DNA from: Mactromeris polynyma | Lineage: Eukaryota > Mollusca > Bivalvia > Venerida > Mactridae | Direction: 5' to 3' | Assembly (NCBI GenBank): GCA_032209605.1 | Contig: JASFXZ010000001.1 | Span: forward strand, 31,562,619 to 31,626,618 | Length of the DNA: 64,000 bases | Shown: piece by piece, positions 36,903-49,202 of the stretch | Position numbering within the stretch: the first letter of the stretch is position 1 | Layout of the letters: each line of letters opens with the position of its first letter | Translations under genes and position numbers: made by a program | Notes under the pieces: model-generated | Databases searched by the model: none | The model's input: only the letters and a program-made list of their open reading frames with translations | Told to the model about the DNA's origin: nothing

Positions 36903-37318
36903 AATCGTTAGTGACTCCAGTGGTAGCCTTCAAGAGCCATATAGTGACGGATAGAGTCATAACTAATAACAAAATAATTGTGTTTAGTACAAACCTACTA
37001 AATACTGATGGTTCCTATGACAACAAGACCGGTATATTCACAGCTCCGCTAGGTGGCGTGTACATCTTCACAGCGCAAATCTGTCTAGCCATAAAAGTGC
37101 GTTCTTACTATACAATTCACGTTGGAGAAACAGACATGAGTTCTGCTCTTCTAGGCGACGATAACTATGAAGCGTGTTACACTATCGACACCATCGTGAA
37201 AGTGGCGATAGGAACTGAGATAACTGTGCGCTGCAAGGGGATTGTGTACGGTGACCAAGTCTGGGAAAATGGTAACTCCATAAACAGTTTTTCTGGAGTT
37301 CTAATACATGGAATTTAA
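36903..37318 (+). CDS. C1qDC gene 4, exon 2: C1q globular domain
   Basis: Completes a 259-residue protein with the conserved C1q signature and the end NSFSGVLIHGI. The variable stretch (37235-37282) reads KGIVYGDQVWENGNSI against KRMVNGDQVWENAYSI in gene 1. These five residue changes come from five nucleotide changes with no silent change. Outside it, Lys to Ile in KVAIGTE is the most radical change. Like gene 1 it lacks the extra cysteine of genes 2, 3 and 5. Confidence 0.9.
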
Positions 37319-38187
37319 CAACTTATCAACTGTTAATGTTTACTATTCCTTTTGATACTTAATTGTAGTAGTTTTAAACAGTGTGGCAGTCAGATGTGTG
37401 TCTAGAATTGTGCCAGTTTTGTTGTGTAATATCGGAATGTTAAATAGCTTTTTTATTTTACGTTTTCTCATTGAACAACGGTTTCTAAGTACGTAGAAGG
37501 TTTTCCCCTAGCTCTTGATTTCACTTTTCTTATTTTATCGTTACTAACTGGGATCCAAAATATTGATTCCAGACAAGCATAGATAAATTCCATTTTGCTT
37601 ATCGATAAACTGTATGAGGCAATATCTTCGATACGTAGCTTCGAGTGCTTTGGAAGCGTTAAATGTTTTATCCGTATCAGTTTCTTTATAATAAAAAATG
37701 AATATACGGTCATGATGCATATACAATTCTAGAATTTTTATTCAAAATCCTAAGTTATACGTTGAAAGTTCTGCATGACAGAGTCACTCCATGACTAACA
37801 TAGATTGTGTAGAATCATAATAAAAGAAGCACCATTAGGAAGAATGGTTTGATATTCGAATTGATCTTGCGATGAGGGGTAATTATATTTACTTATTAGT
37901 CAGGGAGGTTGGTGACAAGCCAGATTTGTTTTTTGTTTCGACCAGATTGCCGAGAACCTATCCACCCGAGAACGATATACTTAGTCCATATTGGTGTGGC
38001 CTAAATGTATGCCACAATCGCTTGTCTAGAATGGCAGAATAAGAAGAGACTTGCCAGTGTAACATTAACTTTTGACTCGTTGAAAAAAATACCCCGATAT
38101 TGTCAATTTCTCACATAAAGGGACAGGACAGTACTGGGACTCTTACCCAAGACCCTTATGGTCAGTTTTCGATGTTTTCTCTTTCTT
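37319..38187 (+). other. 3' flank of C1qDC gene 4
   Basis: Candidate AATAAA at 37690-37695. No further gene. Confidence 0.4.
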
Positions 38188-38508
38188 GCGACACCGCCTC
38201 CGTGATCTAGTTGTTAAGGTCGTTGACTTGAAATAACAAAGCCTATTACCGCTTTACTATCTTGGTCTGATCGCCCGGCTAGTTCAGTTGGTAGAGCGCT
38301 AAATTGTCACCCGACAGTTCCAAGTTCGATTCCCGGGTTGGGCAGGTTATGTTCTTCCGTGACATTGGCTACGGTCATGCCCTCCATAAGTAGATAAGTT
38401 GTCAGTTGCTTGTGGGAGAGCATGTTTGTACTGCTTGATAATTTTCGAAAAACTGATTTGGTCAACTGATTAAACTACTTTGGTAATGATGTCTACACCC
38501 ACTGCTGT
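38188..38508 (+). mobile_element. tRNA-Lys-derived SINE, U4 copy
   Basis: tRNA-like head at 38273-38343 with the same boxes A and B as U1. It carried over with the unit rather than inserting independently, since its flanks are the same. Confidence 0.6.
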
Positions 38509-38699
38509 ACTACATTGGTCTTTTTGTGTACGCCTATTGGGCTATACGGTCACCGCTGTTCAACACTGGGCATTCTGTTACTAAAATTAGTAGGAACATT
38601 ACAGACATATTGAATTTTCTTAAATTTCTATTTGATATATTCATTTTTAATTGCAGTATCCTAAATATGTCATCGGAGTACTTATAACTTTTGTAAAGT

Positions 38700-39020
38700 G
38701 TATATTGTGTTACATTTGACATTCCTTTGTATGCACTCCACTGGATTGCATTTGTCATTCTGTATATGTTCTCCACAGGATTTACGCTCCACACAGCGCT
38801 TTGATTCCACTACCGTTACATATGAAGGTATTGGAATAAGCGCCCGATGCTAAAGGAGAGTACACAGGATTGGCTGCAATTGCCATTTTATAGTTGTACT
38901 CAACAGGATTACATTTGTCAATATGCATGTATTCTACTGGATTGCATTTGTATACCTGTATATGTATGATACTTGATTGCATTTGTCATTTTATATACGC
39001 ACTCTACAGGATTTCATATG
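38700..39020 (+). repeat. ~35-bp minisatellite, U4, interrupted by a ~91-bp insertion
   Basis: Same repeat as U1. Between about 38782 and 38871 it contains extra GC-richer sequence (ACGCTCCACACAGCGC and onward) flanked on both sides by CACAGGATT, a possible 9-bp target-site duplication. The inserted sequence was not recognised. Confidence 0.65.
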
Positions 39021-39660
39021 TTTTAGTGTCTTGGGGTTGAGTCCCTGTACCGAACTGTCTCTTTAAGTGAGACAGTTGACATTTTCTTACGGAGGATCAA
39101 AGCCTTATACTGGTCATTCCCAGGATCGATGGTAATGTAAATTGTCTGAACTGAACAGCAATATTGCTTAAAACATTGTCGGAGTCAATTTGCAACGTTT
39201 AATGTTACAGCGGCATGCATACATTTTCAATCACGCAAACTCCTAGCAACAGTTACTAGAGGCAACTATGATTTGAGCTCGGAACACCTCGGCGATTATT
39301 AGTATAATAGATTTGCATGTATTCCGAGCTTTGCCGGATACCGTCGAGTAAGTACGATTGTTTTCTGTGCGAGTATATTGTGGTTTAGTAGAGAACAAAT
39401 TAAGTGGCGCTCAACACATCCATCTATTTATGTTACATTGTTTATTTACGAGTTTAAACCCATGCTTTTGTTGTTTTTTTTGCTATGAATGAAATCATAT
39501 GTTTGTTGGTTTTTGTATGTGCTTGTGCAATAAATATACATACATCATCGCAGTTCGTTGTTTCGTAAAGAATGTCCGAGGTATTATATCTCTGCATGAA
39601 AACAGAAGGCTTGCGAAAGCTGCATTCTTGCAAAATCGAGTTATAACAATACAATACGCT
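39021..39660. other. Intergenic, U4
   Basis: Conserved with the other units; no gene seen. Confidence 0.35.
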
Positions 39661-39763
39661 TATAATAAAACCTCAATAATAAGACCACCCTTGGGACACT
39701 TGAAAAATGGAAAAAATGTCTTCTTAATTTTGAGATGTTCTTATCATTGAGGGGGTCTTTACT
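39661..39763. mobile_element. pogo/Tigger-like MITE, U4 copy (truncated)
   Basis: The left TIR is intact, the centre is deleted as in U2 and U5, and the right TIR has lost the TTAATTGAGGTT part. Confidence 0.6.
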
Positions 39764-42380
39764 GTATTTCGACATTTTAAAACGTTCATACAAAGTTTAT
39801 AGTGCGAGAAAGAAAATTACAACACTTAATATAAACCAGTACAGTAGTTATCAGTAATGGTACAATTTCAAAATGTAACTTTTAAACACAGATAGATACA
39901 GGTCCATCCCTAAAAGATGTTTGTTTGGTATAACTCTACCTAGCAAAACATACATGTAGGTGGGTAGGTAGTTATTTTTATAACTACATGTTTTAGTATT
40001 TATGGTCATATTAATAGTGTTAACTATTATTATGCTGCTAAGATTAATTTCCCACTGACTCGTCAAAAACGTTTTTTAGAAGGGGCCATGTTAATTGGTG
40101 GGAAAGGTTTTGCCCAACAAACAATCTTTTTAAGTATGGCCTAGTAATAGTTTTCACAGACTGACGTGCTTTCCTTGAAATCAACATTACGAAATATGTG
40201 TATTTTGCCAATTAAGGTAAATTTGCAGACGTTGTTATCTTGAAAACGTGATACAATAGAATTTATCAATTTTAGGCCAATGACAATACTATTGACCAAT
40301 GTAGTTTTGTTTTTCGTTCCTAATACACAAACAAACAGATATAACTTAGCTCTGTATTACACTTTTACGACCAGGCATTGAGATATCTACCCGAGGCTTC
40401 AATTAAGTGGGTTATGCAGATCGTGGTTTCACCAGTGTATTAACGGGAGAGTATTCGTTTTTACCCATCTGAGAGCTCGTCAGAGGACCAATTCTTGTTT
40501 ATTTATGTTTACCTGTGTACGTTGTGACAGCGCAGTAGGTAAACACACTTACAGATGTTATTCATTACCGTACACATACGGATTTTTATTTACTTATTTA
40601 TTACTTAATATGTATTTATTATTTTAGGTCACGTTACTATATTTATACTATTTTATTCCACCTTTCAGTGATACAAACAATTACAAATATAAGAGGATAG
40701 TAATTAGATATACATAGTACAGTGAAATTTAATCCTAGTAAATGTCAAATACATGAAGATAAAATTTTCATTCACACACTCATCGACAGACACAAAATAA
40801 TATTACAAATTTAAAAGCAACCATTAACTTTAATCCCTTGTGATACACGAGACCAAGGTTACGACTGACGTTCAGTTGTTAAAAGTACATTTTTTACACT
40901 AGCATATTGTCTTGTCCGATAGTAACTGACAGACATTCTAATAAAATATTATAAATTTCAAAGCAACCATTAACTTTAAAAGCATTAAACAATAGCACAG
41001 TAAATGTCAAATGAAGGAGTAAAAATTGTGTATATGAAATAGGTAGCGTCTTCATTACAACTCTACTGTTCAATTAATCAACCAATTTTGTCACGACTTA
41101 CGTACCTCATCAAGAAATTGTCAGTTTCCGAATATCTAGATCGCTCTTCTGACGGTTTAATACGCTCTGATAAAAGAACCGTCTCAAAGGAACAGCATCT
41201 CAATCAATATCGTTATGACCATTATTATTCGACTGAAAAGTTATAAACTCGGCATATTCCGTCAAAGTTCGGAATTTTCGAACGTTTCTTGATTTATTTG
41301 ACTAAGATTGACATAAGGAATTATCTTGAGAGCTTAGAAACGGATAAATGCATTCCATTCAAATTCGGAAAAAAGTATGCCTGTTTCGCAAATGCTGAAC
41401 ACATATAGGCATATAAACACAGAAATTGTCACTAAATGGCCGATCTATTAGAGGAAACGTCCTTTATAGTTTGATCGAAAGCGTTATAAAAATAGGGTAT
41501 CGCCTGTCACAGTGGTTTTGGCATGTGTAAAAAAGCATACGAAGAATCACTCGTCAGGAAAAAGCTTTATCACTTTATTATGACAAGAGACAGATATTCG
41601 GCTGAGCATAGGTTTAAAATTAAATCTGGAAAGATTCAACAATACCCATGTACAATTATGATACTTATTTTGTGTCTTTCGGCGTTTGGTCTCGAGTGGT
41701 CAAGAAATCGATCGCCATCCAAAAGCGCTGGGAATTTACTTAAGGTAATTTGTTGCCACATATTTCAGTATTTCTTAGAATCCTCAAATGGAAACAGCCT
41801 TGCATCTGTATAAGAACTTTCTATGCTGTGCTTAGAACTCCATAAAGTGCAGACTAAATGCTGACTAAGTTCTTTGTATATACAGTACTCCATCTTTTCC
41901 TGTTAATAGCAGAATAAAGATGCAGTGGCAGGCAAATAAATGGTTCAGCCATCAATGCTTGGCATTGTATAAGTTAACTTTATACTAAACGGTTATGCAA
42001 TTCTTAGAAATTGTCAATCAATTCCTGGAAATACCAGAAACAACAGAATGCAAATCACACACGCTGTTCAAGAAGCATTTGACTTCTAATACTCTTAACA
42101 GTGTGAATAAAATATTTCTGAAAAAAGCAATAAGAATAATGATTCAGCGATTATTTATATACTGAAAACTCAATCTGCAGCAGCTGGACAAAACTGCTTT
42201 GTGGTCAGCAATCACTAGTTATAGCATTTCTTTAAAATGCACTTAAGACATTGAACAGTGCAGCAAGGAGTTATCATGGATTCCATTTAAAATAAGATTC
42301 TAACAACAGCTAGGAATTTAAATATATAAAACACTGACTACCCTTGCCCAACCTTAATACTCAAGAGTAGTATTCATTTA
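39764..42380. other. Intergenic, U4, including left direct repeat
   Basis: Left direct repeat at 40762-40925. The left twin CRE is deleted near 41221, where GTTATGACC joins ATTATTATTCG. The 107-codon frame of U1 is frameshifted here by a lost T in TTTGTTGCC near 41753. No gene seen. Confidence 0.4.
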
Positions 42381-43311
42381 GGGAGTAGTGTTCAGTGAGT
42401 TGTGTTCAGTAAGTTGTGTTCAGTAAATGAGCTGTGTTCAGTGAGCTGTGTTCAGTACGTGATATGTGTTCAATGAGTAGTGTTCAGTAAATGTGCTGTG
42501 TTCAGTGAGCTATGTTCAGTACGTGATATGTGTTAAGTAAGTAGTGCTCAATAAGAGAGTAGTGTTCAGTGAGTAGTGTTCAGTAAGTGAGTAGTGTTCA
42601 TGCGTAGTGTTCAGTAAGTGCGTAGTGTTCAGTAAGTGCGTAGTGTTCAGTAAGTGAGTAGTGTTCAGTGAGTGAATAGTGTTCATTGAGTGAATATAGT
42701 TCACTGAAGGATTAATGTTCAGTAAGAAATGTTTAGTGAGAAGTGTTCAGTGAGTAGTGTTCCGTGAGTTGTGTTCAGTGAGTATTGTTCATTGAGTAGT
42801 GTTCATTGAGTAGTGTTCAGTTAGTGAGTTATTATCAGTGACTAGCGTTCAGTGAGGAAGTAGTGTTCAGTGAGTTGTGTTCAGTGAGTTGTGTCCAGTT
42901 AGTGAGTAATATTCAGCTAGTTGTGTTCAGTGAGTTGTGTTCAGTGAGTTGTGTTCAATGAGTTGTGTTCAGTGAGTTGTGTCCAGTGAGTTGTGTTCAG
43001 TGAGTTGTGTTCAGTGAGTTGTGTCCACTGAGTTGTGTTCCGTAAGTTAGTAATATTCAGTGAGTAGTGTTCAGTGAGTTGTGTTCAGTTAGTGAGTAGT
43101 GTTCAGTGAGTGGGAAGTGCTCAGTGAGTAGAGTTCAGTAAGTGAGCTGTGTTCAATGAGTAGTGTTCAGCAAGTGGGTAGTGTTCAGTAAGTGAGTAGT
43201 GTTCAGTGAGTGAGTTGTGTTCAATGAGTAGTGTTCAATGAGTAGTGTTCATTGAGTTAATTTCAGTGAGTAGTGTTCAGTGAATTGTGTTCAAAGTATT
43301 GTTCAGTGAGT
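42381..43311 (+). repeat. GTGTTCAGTGAGTA-family satellite, U4 array
   Basis: About 0.93 kb, the shortest array, with more diverged units than in the other arrays. Confidence 0.9.
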
Positions 43312-45074
43312 TTCTACGTGAAGTGAGAAACAGTTATGAAATACAACACATACAGAATTGTCGTTGCGATACAAAGAAAAGAAATCTGATCCAAGAAGAT
43401 CTATAGAGCAGCCTCTTTTGGCAACAACCTCTCTTCAAAAACATTATCATTTTCCCGTGGTAAAACTTTATAACAAATTAAATATCTTTAGGACAACAGC
43501 CTCTCAACAGACAACCTGTGTTACTCTAGAAAGGTTGCACAGTATATAAGACAGGATTACAACTATAGAAGAGCTGTATACATTTATCCTGTGATCATCA
43601 TACATAATACTACCACTGTTCGAAGGTTTAATGTCAGGGAATATAACCAATGCGAACATCCTGCACAATTTACGATATATCATGCAGTTATCCCCCTTAG
43701 TAATATACACAATTAACGGCCGTAATTGGACTGTTTTCATTGACAAATATCGTGATTTAAATACTTGGGTGAAACGCTGATTATAATTGAAGATTAAAGA
43801 GTTATATGTCTGATAATGTTTAAAAACAACACAAAAAATGTAAATTTGAGTCTGAATTTAAGTCTTTAATGAAGCTTCCCCCACCAAGAAACAATTGTGT
43901 TCATATAATATAGTAATACACTGGTTTTGCTATAAATGGACAACAGATTAGGATGCAAAAGTGACATTTTTGACATGTATAAAAGATGGGATGTAATTAT
44001 ATCGAAATATGTAGATAAATCATTGAAAGTACACCGACCCACTTCAGATACTATAAGCAGAACATAACAGCAGAAAGTATATCCATACATCCATACATTC
44101 ACTTCTTAACTACTAATGACGTTTCTGGTTTAACAGTTCGACTATCAAGAATGAATGTCAATGAACTGCAAACGTGCACGGCATTGAAGAACAAACTTTT
44201 ATTAATCATCGGGTACGAAGTTTTTATTTCGAATAATACATTGTTTTGAATAGCCCAGTTCTGAAGTTCAATTTGACGTGCCTAAGAATATACAACGGGA
44301 CCTGATATTTATTTCGGATGATACCAAGTATTCGGATAGAAGGTGGTCGAATTAACGAAGTACGATTGTAGATCTATTGATTATATAGGCTTTCTAGGCA
44401 GTTCACCGCTAAACTATTTGTATCATGTCTTCATCAATTAAAGTTAATAATAATAATAAATTCTTTATTTCTAGAAGATAACCTATTGAGATTATACAAT
44501 AAATGTGTACACCTTATTTACAACATAGCCTTCTATTAACAAGATAAACAACCAAAAGCAAACGCACAAACAAACAAGCATTCACACACCCACACGCACA
44601 AACAATAACTTGTACAAGTACATCATGTATAAACATCATTATGTCTGACAATAATTACATTCAAATTTTCATTCACACACTCATCGACAGACACAAAATA
44701 ATATTATAAATTTAAAAGCAACCATTAACTTTTATACCTTGTGATACACGAGACCAAGGTTACGACTGACGGTCAGTTGTTAAAAGTACTTTTTGTACAC
44801 TAGCATATTGTCTTGTCCGATAATAATCTCACTGGTTTTATTTTGTAACTGCTGCCGAATTTTATTTCATTTCAAATTAATTATTCATTCAAAATTAATA
44901 TTTTATTCTTCAAAAAAGGCTTTCAATTAAATTGTAATATACGTACCTTGTCAATTGTCTGGTAAATTGTGTTTCGCTATGTCTGTTTTACTTGCTCGGA
45001 TAATAAGAATCTTCGCAGTAAACAGCAACGCTTAGAATGACGTACGTTACATCCATGGAAACGTAACGTTACTG
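43312..45074. other. Post-satellite region, U4, including right direct repeat
   Basis: Palindromic TIR element near 44292-44368, AATAATAATAATAAATTC tract near 44449, right direct repeat at 44672-44825. No gene seen. Confidence 0.4.
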
Positions 45075-45090
45075 TGACGTCACGACGTCA
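45075..45090. promoter_or_regulatory. Twin CRE site, U4 right
   Basis: Identical 16-bp twin CRE. Confidence 0.5.
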
Positions 45091-46363
45091 GAATTTATGA
45101 TTCGTGTGGATCCGAATGAATATATGTGTCATTCTCTGAGATGTTTGGCCAAAATAACACATCTGGGCGAAATTGAGTTATTAACATATCTGAATGCCGG
45201 GGTATTTGTAGGTCACTACAAAACAAAATTATTGCTAAACGACATTTTTTAGGGTATTACAGAACTTTGAATGCGGTCATCAAGACTAGATTGACAAAAA
45301 ATCTGAGTTTCACAAATTTAATACAACAAATATGTTTTCAGATACAATGATATTTTACAAATAAATGTATATTATTATTTTCCTTAAGAAAATGGACCGT
45401 ATATGTGTACCGACAATTTTGTTGCTTCTGCTCGCCGCTAAATCATGAATCTTTTACTGAACTGTTTCAACTAGCTGTTGCAATTAATGTGAAAACATGA
45501 CGGTATAATGTGAAAACATGACGTTATCTTTATTGCGTTATTCTCAGAAACGAGTGCATTTGAGCCAAAACTCAGACTGCCACATATTAAGAATTCCAAA
45601 CACGAAATGCTCACTATATATTGTATTTTTTTTAAGTTGGATTGTGGTCAGGTTCCTGATTCTTGGTGTCTTGGTATAATACTGCCAATCTATAAAAGCA
45701 AGGATAGTCCCGAGGACCCTGACAATTATAGATTATAAATACAAAATGTAGGCGATAATTCAATCATCAATCTGGAAACCAACATGATCAAAACATACTC
45801 GCCGTATAGACGTAGTAAGTGTAACCATACTATAAAATAATTGTGTGACCTTCGTTCTGTGTTGTTTATCTCGTGTTTACATGGACTCTTTCCAGTGTTT
45901 GTACATCTTGTATCAGAACAGTATCTGTAAACGTTATTAGTTTGAGCCAGTCTTACAGTATTACTCTTGGACGGAAAACCAATCTGTTTTTGATATAGTA
46001 ACAAACCCCAGGAATCTCTACAGTTGTATGATTGTACAGTATCTGCAATCGTTATTAGTTTGAGTATCAAACCTGTCACACAGTATTAGTCTTGGACGGA
46101 AAACAAGACATTCTTATATCTGTTTTTGATATGGTAATATACCTTTTTGCCAAGAAAAATTCAGTTCATGATAGTAATAAATCAAACATGCGCAATACCT
46201 AGGAATCTCTATAGATGTATGATTGGTATGTCTGCACGTACCACAATCATACATAAATTCAAGCATTGTATTCTACGGTTTTGTGAGGTGTATACATACA
46301 TACCAACATGTCACACATTCTATATATTTTAGCTCGACTATTCCATGAAGAGATGTTATCTTA
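45091..46363. other. Intergenic, U4 distal part
   Basis: Conserved with U1, including TATAAAAG at 45691. No gene seen. Confidence 0.35.
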
Positions 46364-46700
46364 ACACACGTGTTGCTCTGTAGTCATGTGTCGTTCCATT
46401 TTCAGGTTTTCGAGTTCTTTGATGACGTTGTGATGTTTGGTTATCTTGTTCTTTGGTTCTCCTTAGTTGTCCTTTATGGTCGGGCTGCCCATTCCTTGCG
46501 CCCCTGTTCCTTTTTGCGTTTACCCTTGCGTCTCATCGGTGACTGGTGTTTCAGGACTGTTCTTTTTTTCCATGGGTCTTTGTGGGGAGGCATTATCTTG
46601 TGTCGGTGGCGTTGCCTGTAACAACTCATTCTCTCTCTTATCATTTCGGTTATGTTTTGTCCACTCCTTATGCTTGTCTCCTCCTTCTTCCTAGTTCTGG
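46364..46700 (+). repeat. Dispersed ~350-bp repeat, U4
   Basis: Near-identical to 12898-13250, with small indels that shift the frame. Confidence 0.5.
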
Positions 46701-47760
46701 CTAGCCGCGTCGTGATTTGTCAATCCATCTGGCTCTCCCTGCTCCAATTTTGTTTCTTCGCAACTATATATGTACTTTAAGGTCACTTTTAATAGCGTTC
46801 TTATAAGCTTTTCGAGCCAAGAATGAATAGTTCCATTGTGTGCCGCGAATCGATTTCATTCGAAAGTATGTCCTGGTTTCATGAACAACCATTTTAAAAC
46901 ACTAACTGTACCTATTACCCGAAAATAAAGAAGTGTGTGTTAGTGTATCAGTGAGTACATATAGAACTTTATCCACGGATAGGGATCTTATTTCACTTCA
47001 TATTTAACTGCTGACCTACAATTTCGGTTCAATTATTCTTTTACTCAGTTTACGTGACTACATTTTCGATATAATTATGGTCCAAAATGTGACGTCCGGG
47101 AATTTTGGTTACCTCTTTAAAACCTTGGTGACCAAGTTTTTAAGTTCCTTAAATGCCACCGTACAACATTGGTAGTTACATATGATCATAAAATGTATTT
47201 GTTTCATAGAAGGGAAGTTGAAAAATTACCAAAAATAACCTGATCTGGAATGGAAAAAGCGTTTAAAAATGAAGATGTAACAAGGACACAGAAGGTTAAC
47301 TTGTAAGTTTTCAATTACAAACCTTTCTATTGTTAGAAGAAAACAGTTTGTTTCAGTTTTAAAGAGAAATTTCATGCTAAAACCATTTTAGGTATTTGAA
47401 TGAATAGCATATCATCCCCTGGCACCAGAAAATTGCACTACAAGTAAAGGGAAAGTGTTTGGTAAGATGTAACACATATTCTTGGACAGCATAGTTTGGA
47501 TCATATATTGATAAAAATGATGATTTTACTCAGTGATACAAAGCTGATGGAATACATTATGGAAGTGACTTTCCATGTTCCAAAATGTTTTAATCATATC
47601 CTACAAATTTATAACAACACCAGCGATAACCCCGATACGAAATAACACGTACGTGAAGCTACAACAGGACAATAACTCAATTCATTTCGTGGCGTTGAAA
47701 AGTAAAGGTATTTAAGCGGATATTCGAGCGGTATGTGAAAGTAGCGCTCTTGTGTTCCTG
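46701..47760 (+). promoter_or_regulatory. 5' flank of C1qDC gene 5; U4/U5 junction at 47021/47022
   Basis: Conserved upstream region; no gene supported. Confidence 0.4.
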
Positions 47761-47768
47761 TATAAATA
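47761..47768 (+). promoter_or_regulatory. TATA box of C1qDC gene 5
   Basis: TATAAATA, 61 bp before ATG 47822. Confidence 0.55.
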
Positions 47769-47821
47769 ACCGTAGCAATCCAGACTTGTTTAGTTACTTA
47801 CTCAGTGTTATAAGTTATAAG

Positions 47822-48185
47822 ATGTTTCACAACAAAATGTCGACTTTCGCATATGTCGTCTGCTTTCTGTTTTGTTCATGTTCGGGATTTAAACTTGAAC
47901 AATCTTGTTCAAAATTTCATTATGAAGAACAAACACTCGAGAAATTAATTCGATTGCAACTGTTTGTTGAAAGAACCAAGGAGGAAATGGACGTAACACA
48001 GAACAAAGTGATGGATACGCTTTCCGAATTATCCAAGGAACGCGAAGGGATTAAGGCAGACGTGCAAGCCACGATTGGTGAAATCAATCAAGTGAAGAGT
48101 AACGCTGAAAAGGAGATGGCAACCTTAAAGAAGCATTATTCTGATACCATCGACAGTTATGCTAAAGAAACAGCAGAAACGAAGG
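47822..48185 (+). CDS. C1qDC gene 5, exon 1: signal peptide and coiled coil
   Basis: Same architecture as the others, in the short-intron subfamily. It carries Val in MDVTQ like gene 2 and Thr in QATIGE, its own change. The signal peptide ends CSCSG and Cys29 is present. Donor G|GTACGC, phase 1. Confidence 0.85.
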
Positions 48186-48786
48186 GTACGCAGAAACCAT
48201 TGTAAAGGCGTTAACCTTATATATTTATAAATGACCTTATCTTTTTTTGCATCTTGATCAATGTCTTATTTTAACCTATTATATACCCATAATGCATTAG
48301 TGTGTGTATATAAATGTGTTCATGGGACATAGGTCCCCCCCACTTTTATGATGTTGTTGTTTTTTCTGACAAGTAGTTTGGGTACTGTAAAAAGTGACTA
48401 GTATGGATGTAAAATCATTGCTGAAGAATATTACTATCTACAACCGCTTTAATATTCAATATACATGTATCTCATATATTTGATGTAAGTCGACTAAATC
48501 AATGCCTCCCCCCCCCCCGAATGCAAAACTGTATATGCTATTGGCCCTATATGTCTTCTTTCACAGTGTTCAGGACATCAGGCTATTTTTCGATGTCAGG
48601 GTCGTAACTTTGCTTTCATTGGTTCAATACTAGATGTCAACTTCGTATACATGTATTATACTACATAATGTTCAAATGAAGTCAAGAAATCTACTGAAAG
48701 AATGATAAATATTAATATTATGCACTAACTCTTCCAAGTTGAATAATTACGTGTTCTTTAATGCCCATTCATTCTTATCTTCACAG
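48186..48786 (+). other. Intron of C1qDC gene 5 (short form)
   Basis: 601 bp, phase 1, with a C tract at 48508-48518. Acceptor TCTTCACAG. Confidence 0.7.
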
Positions 48787-49202
48787 AAACGTTAGTGACT
48801 CCAGTTGTAGCCTTCAAGAGCCATATAGTGACGGACAAAGCCATGACTGATAACAAAATAGTTGTGTTTAGTACAAACCTACTAAATACTGATGGTTCCT
48901 ACGACAACAAGACCGGTATATTCACAGCTCCGCTAGGTGGCGTGTACATCTTCACAGCGCAAATCTGTCTAGCCATAAAAGTGCGTTCTTACTATACAAT
49001 TAACGTTGGAGTAACAGACACGAGTTCTGCTCTTCTAGGCGACGATAACTATGAAGCGTGTTACACTATCGACACTATCGTGAAAGTGACGAAAGGTACC
49101 GAGATAACTGTGCGCTGCATGGCTTCTTGTGACAGTGACAGCGTCTGGGAAAATTATGGCTCCCAAAACAGTTTTTCCGGAGTTTTAATACATGACATTT
49201 AA
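48787..49202 (+). CDS. C1qDC gene 5, exon 2: C1q globular domain
   Basis: Completes a 259-residue secreted C1q protein with an intact signature. The variable stretch (49119-49166) is MASCDSDSVWENYGSQ, with the extra cysteine. The C terminus is LIHDI instead of LIHGI or LIQGI. The exon is partly mosaic: GDDNYEAC matches genes 1 and 4, while the start (TDKAMTDNK) and the ASC segment match genes 2 and 3, which suggests gene conversion. Confidence 0.9.
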
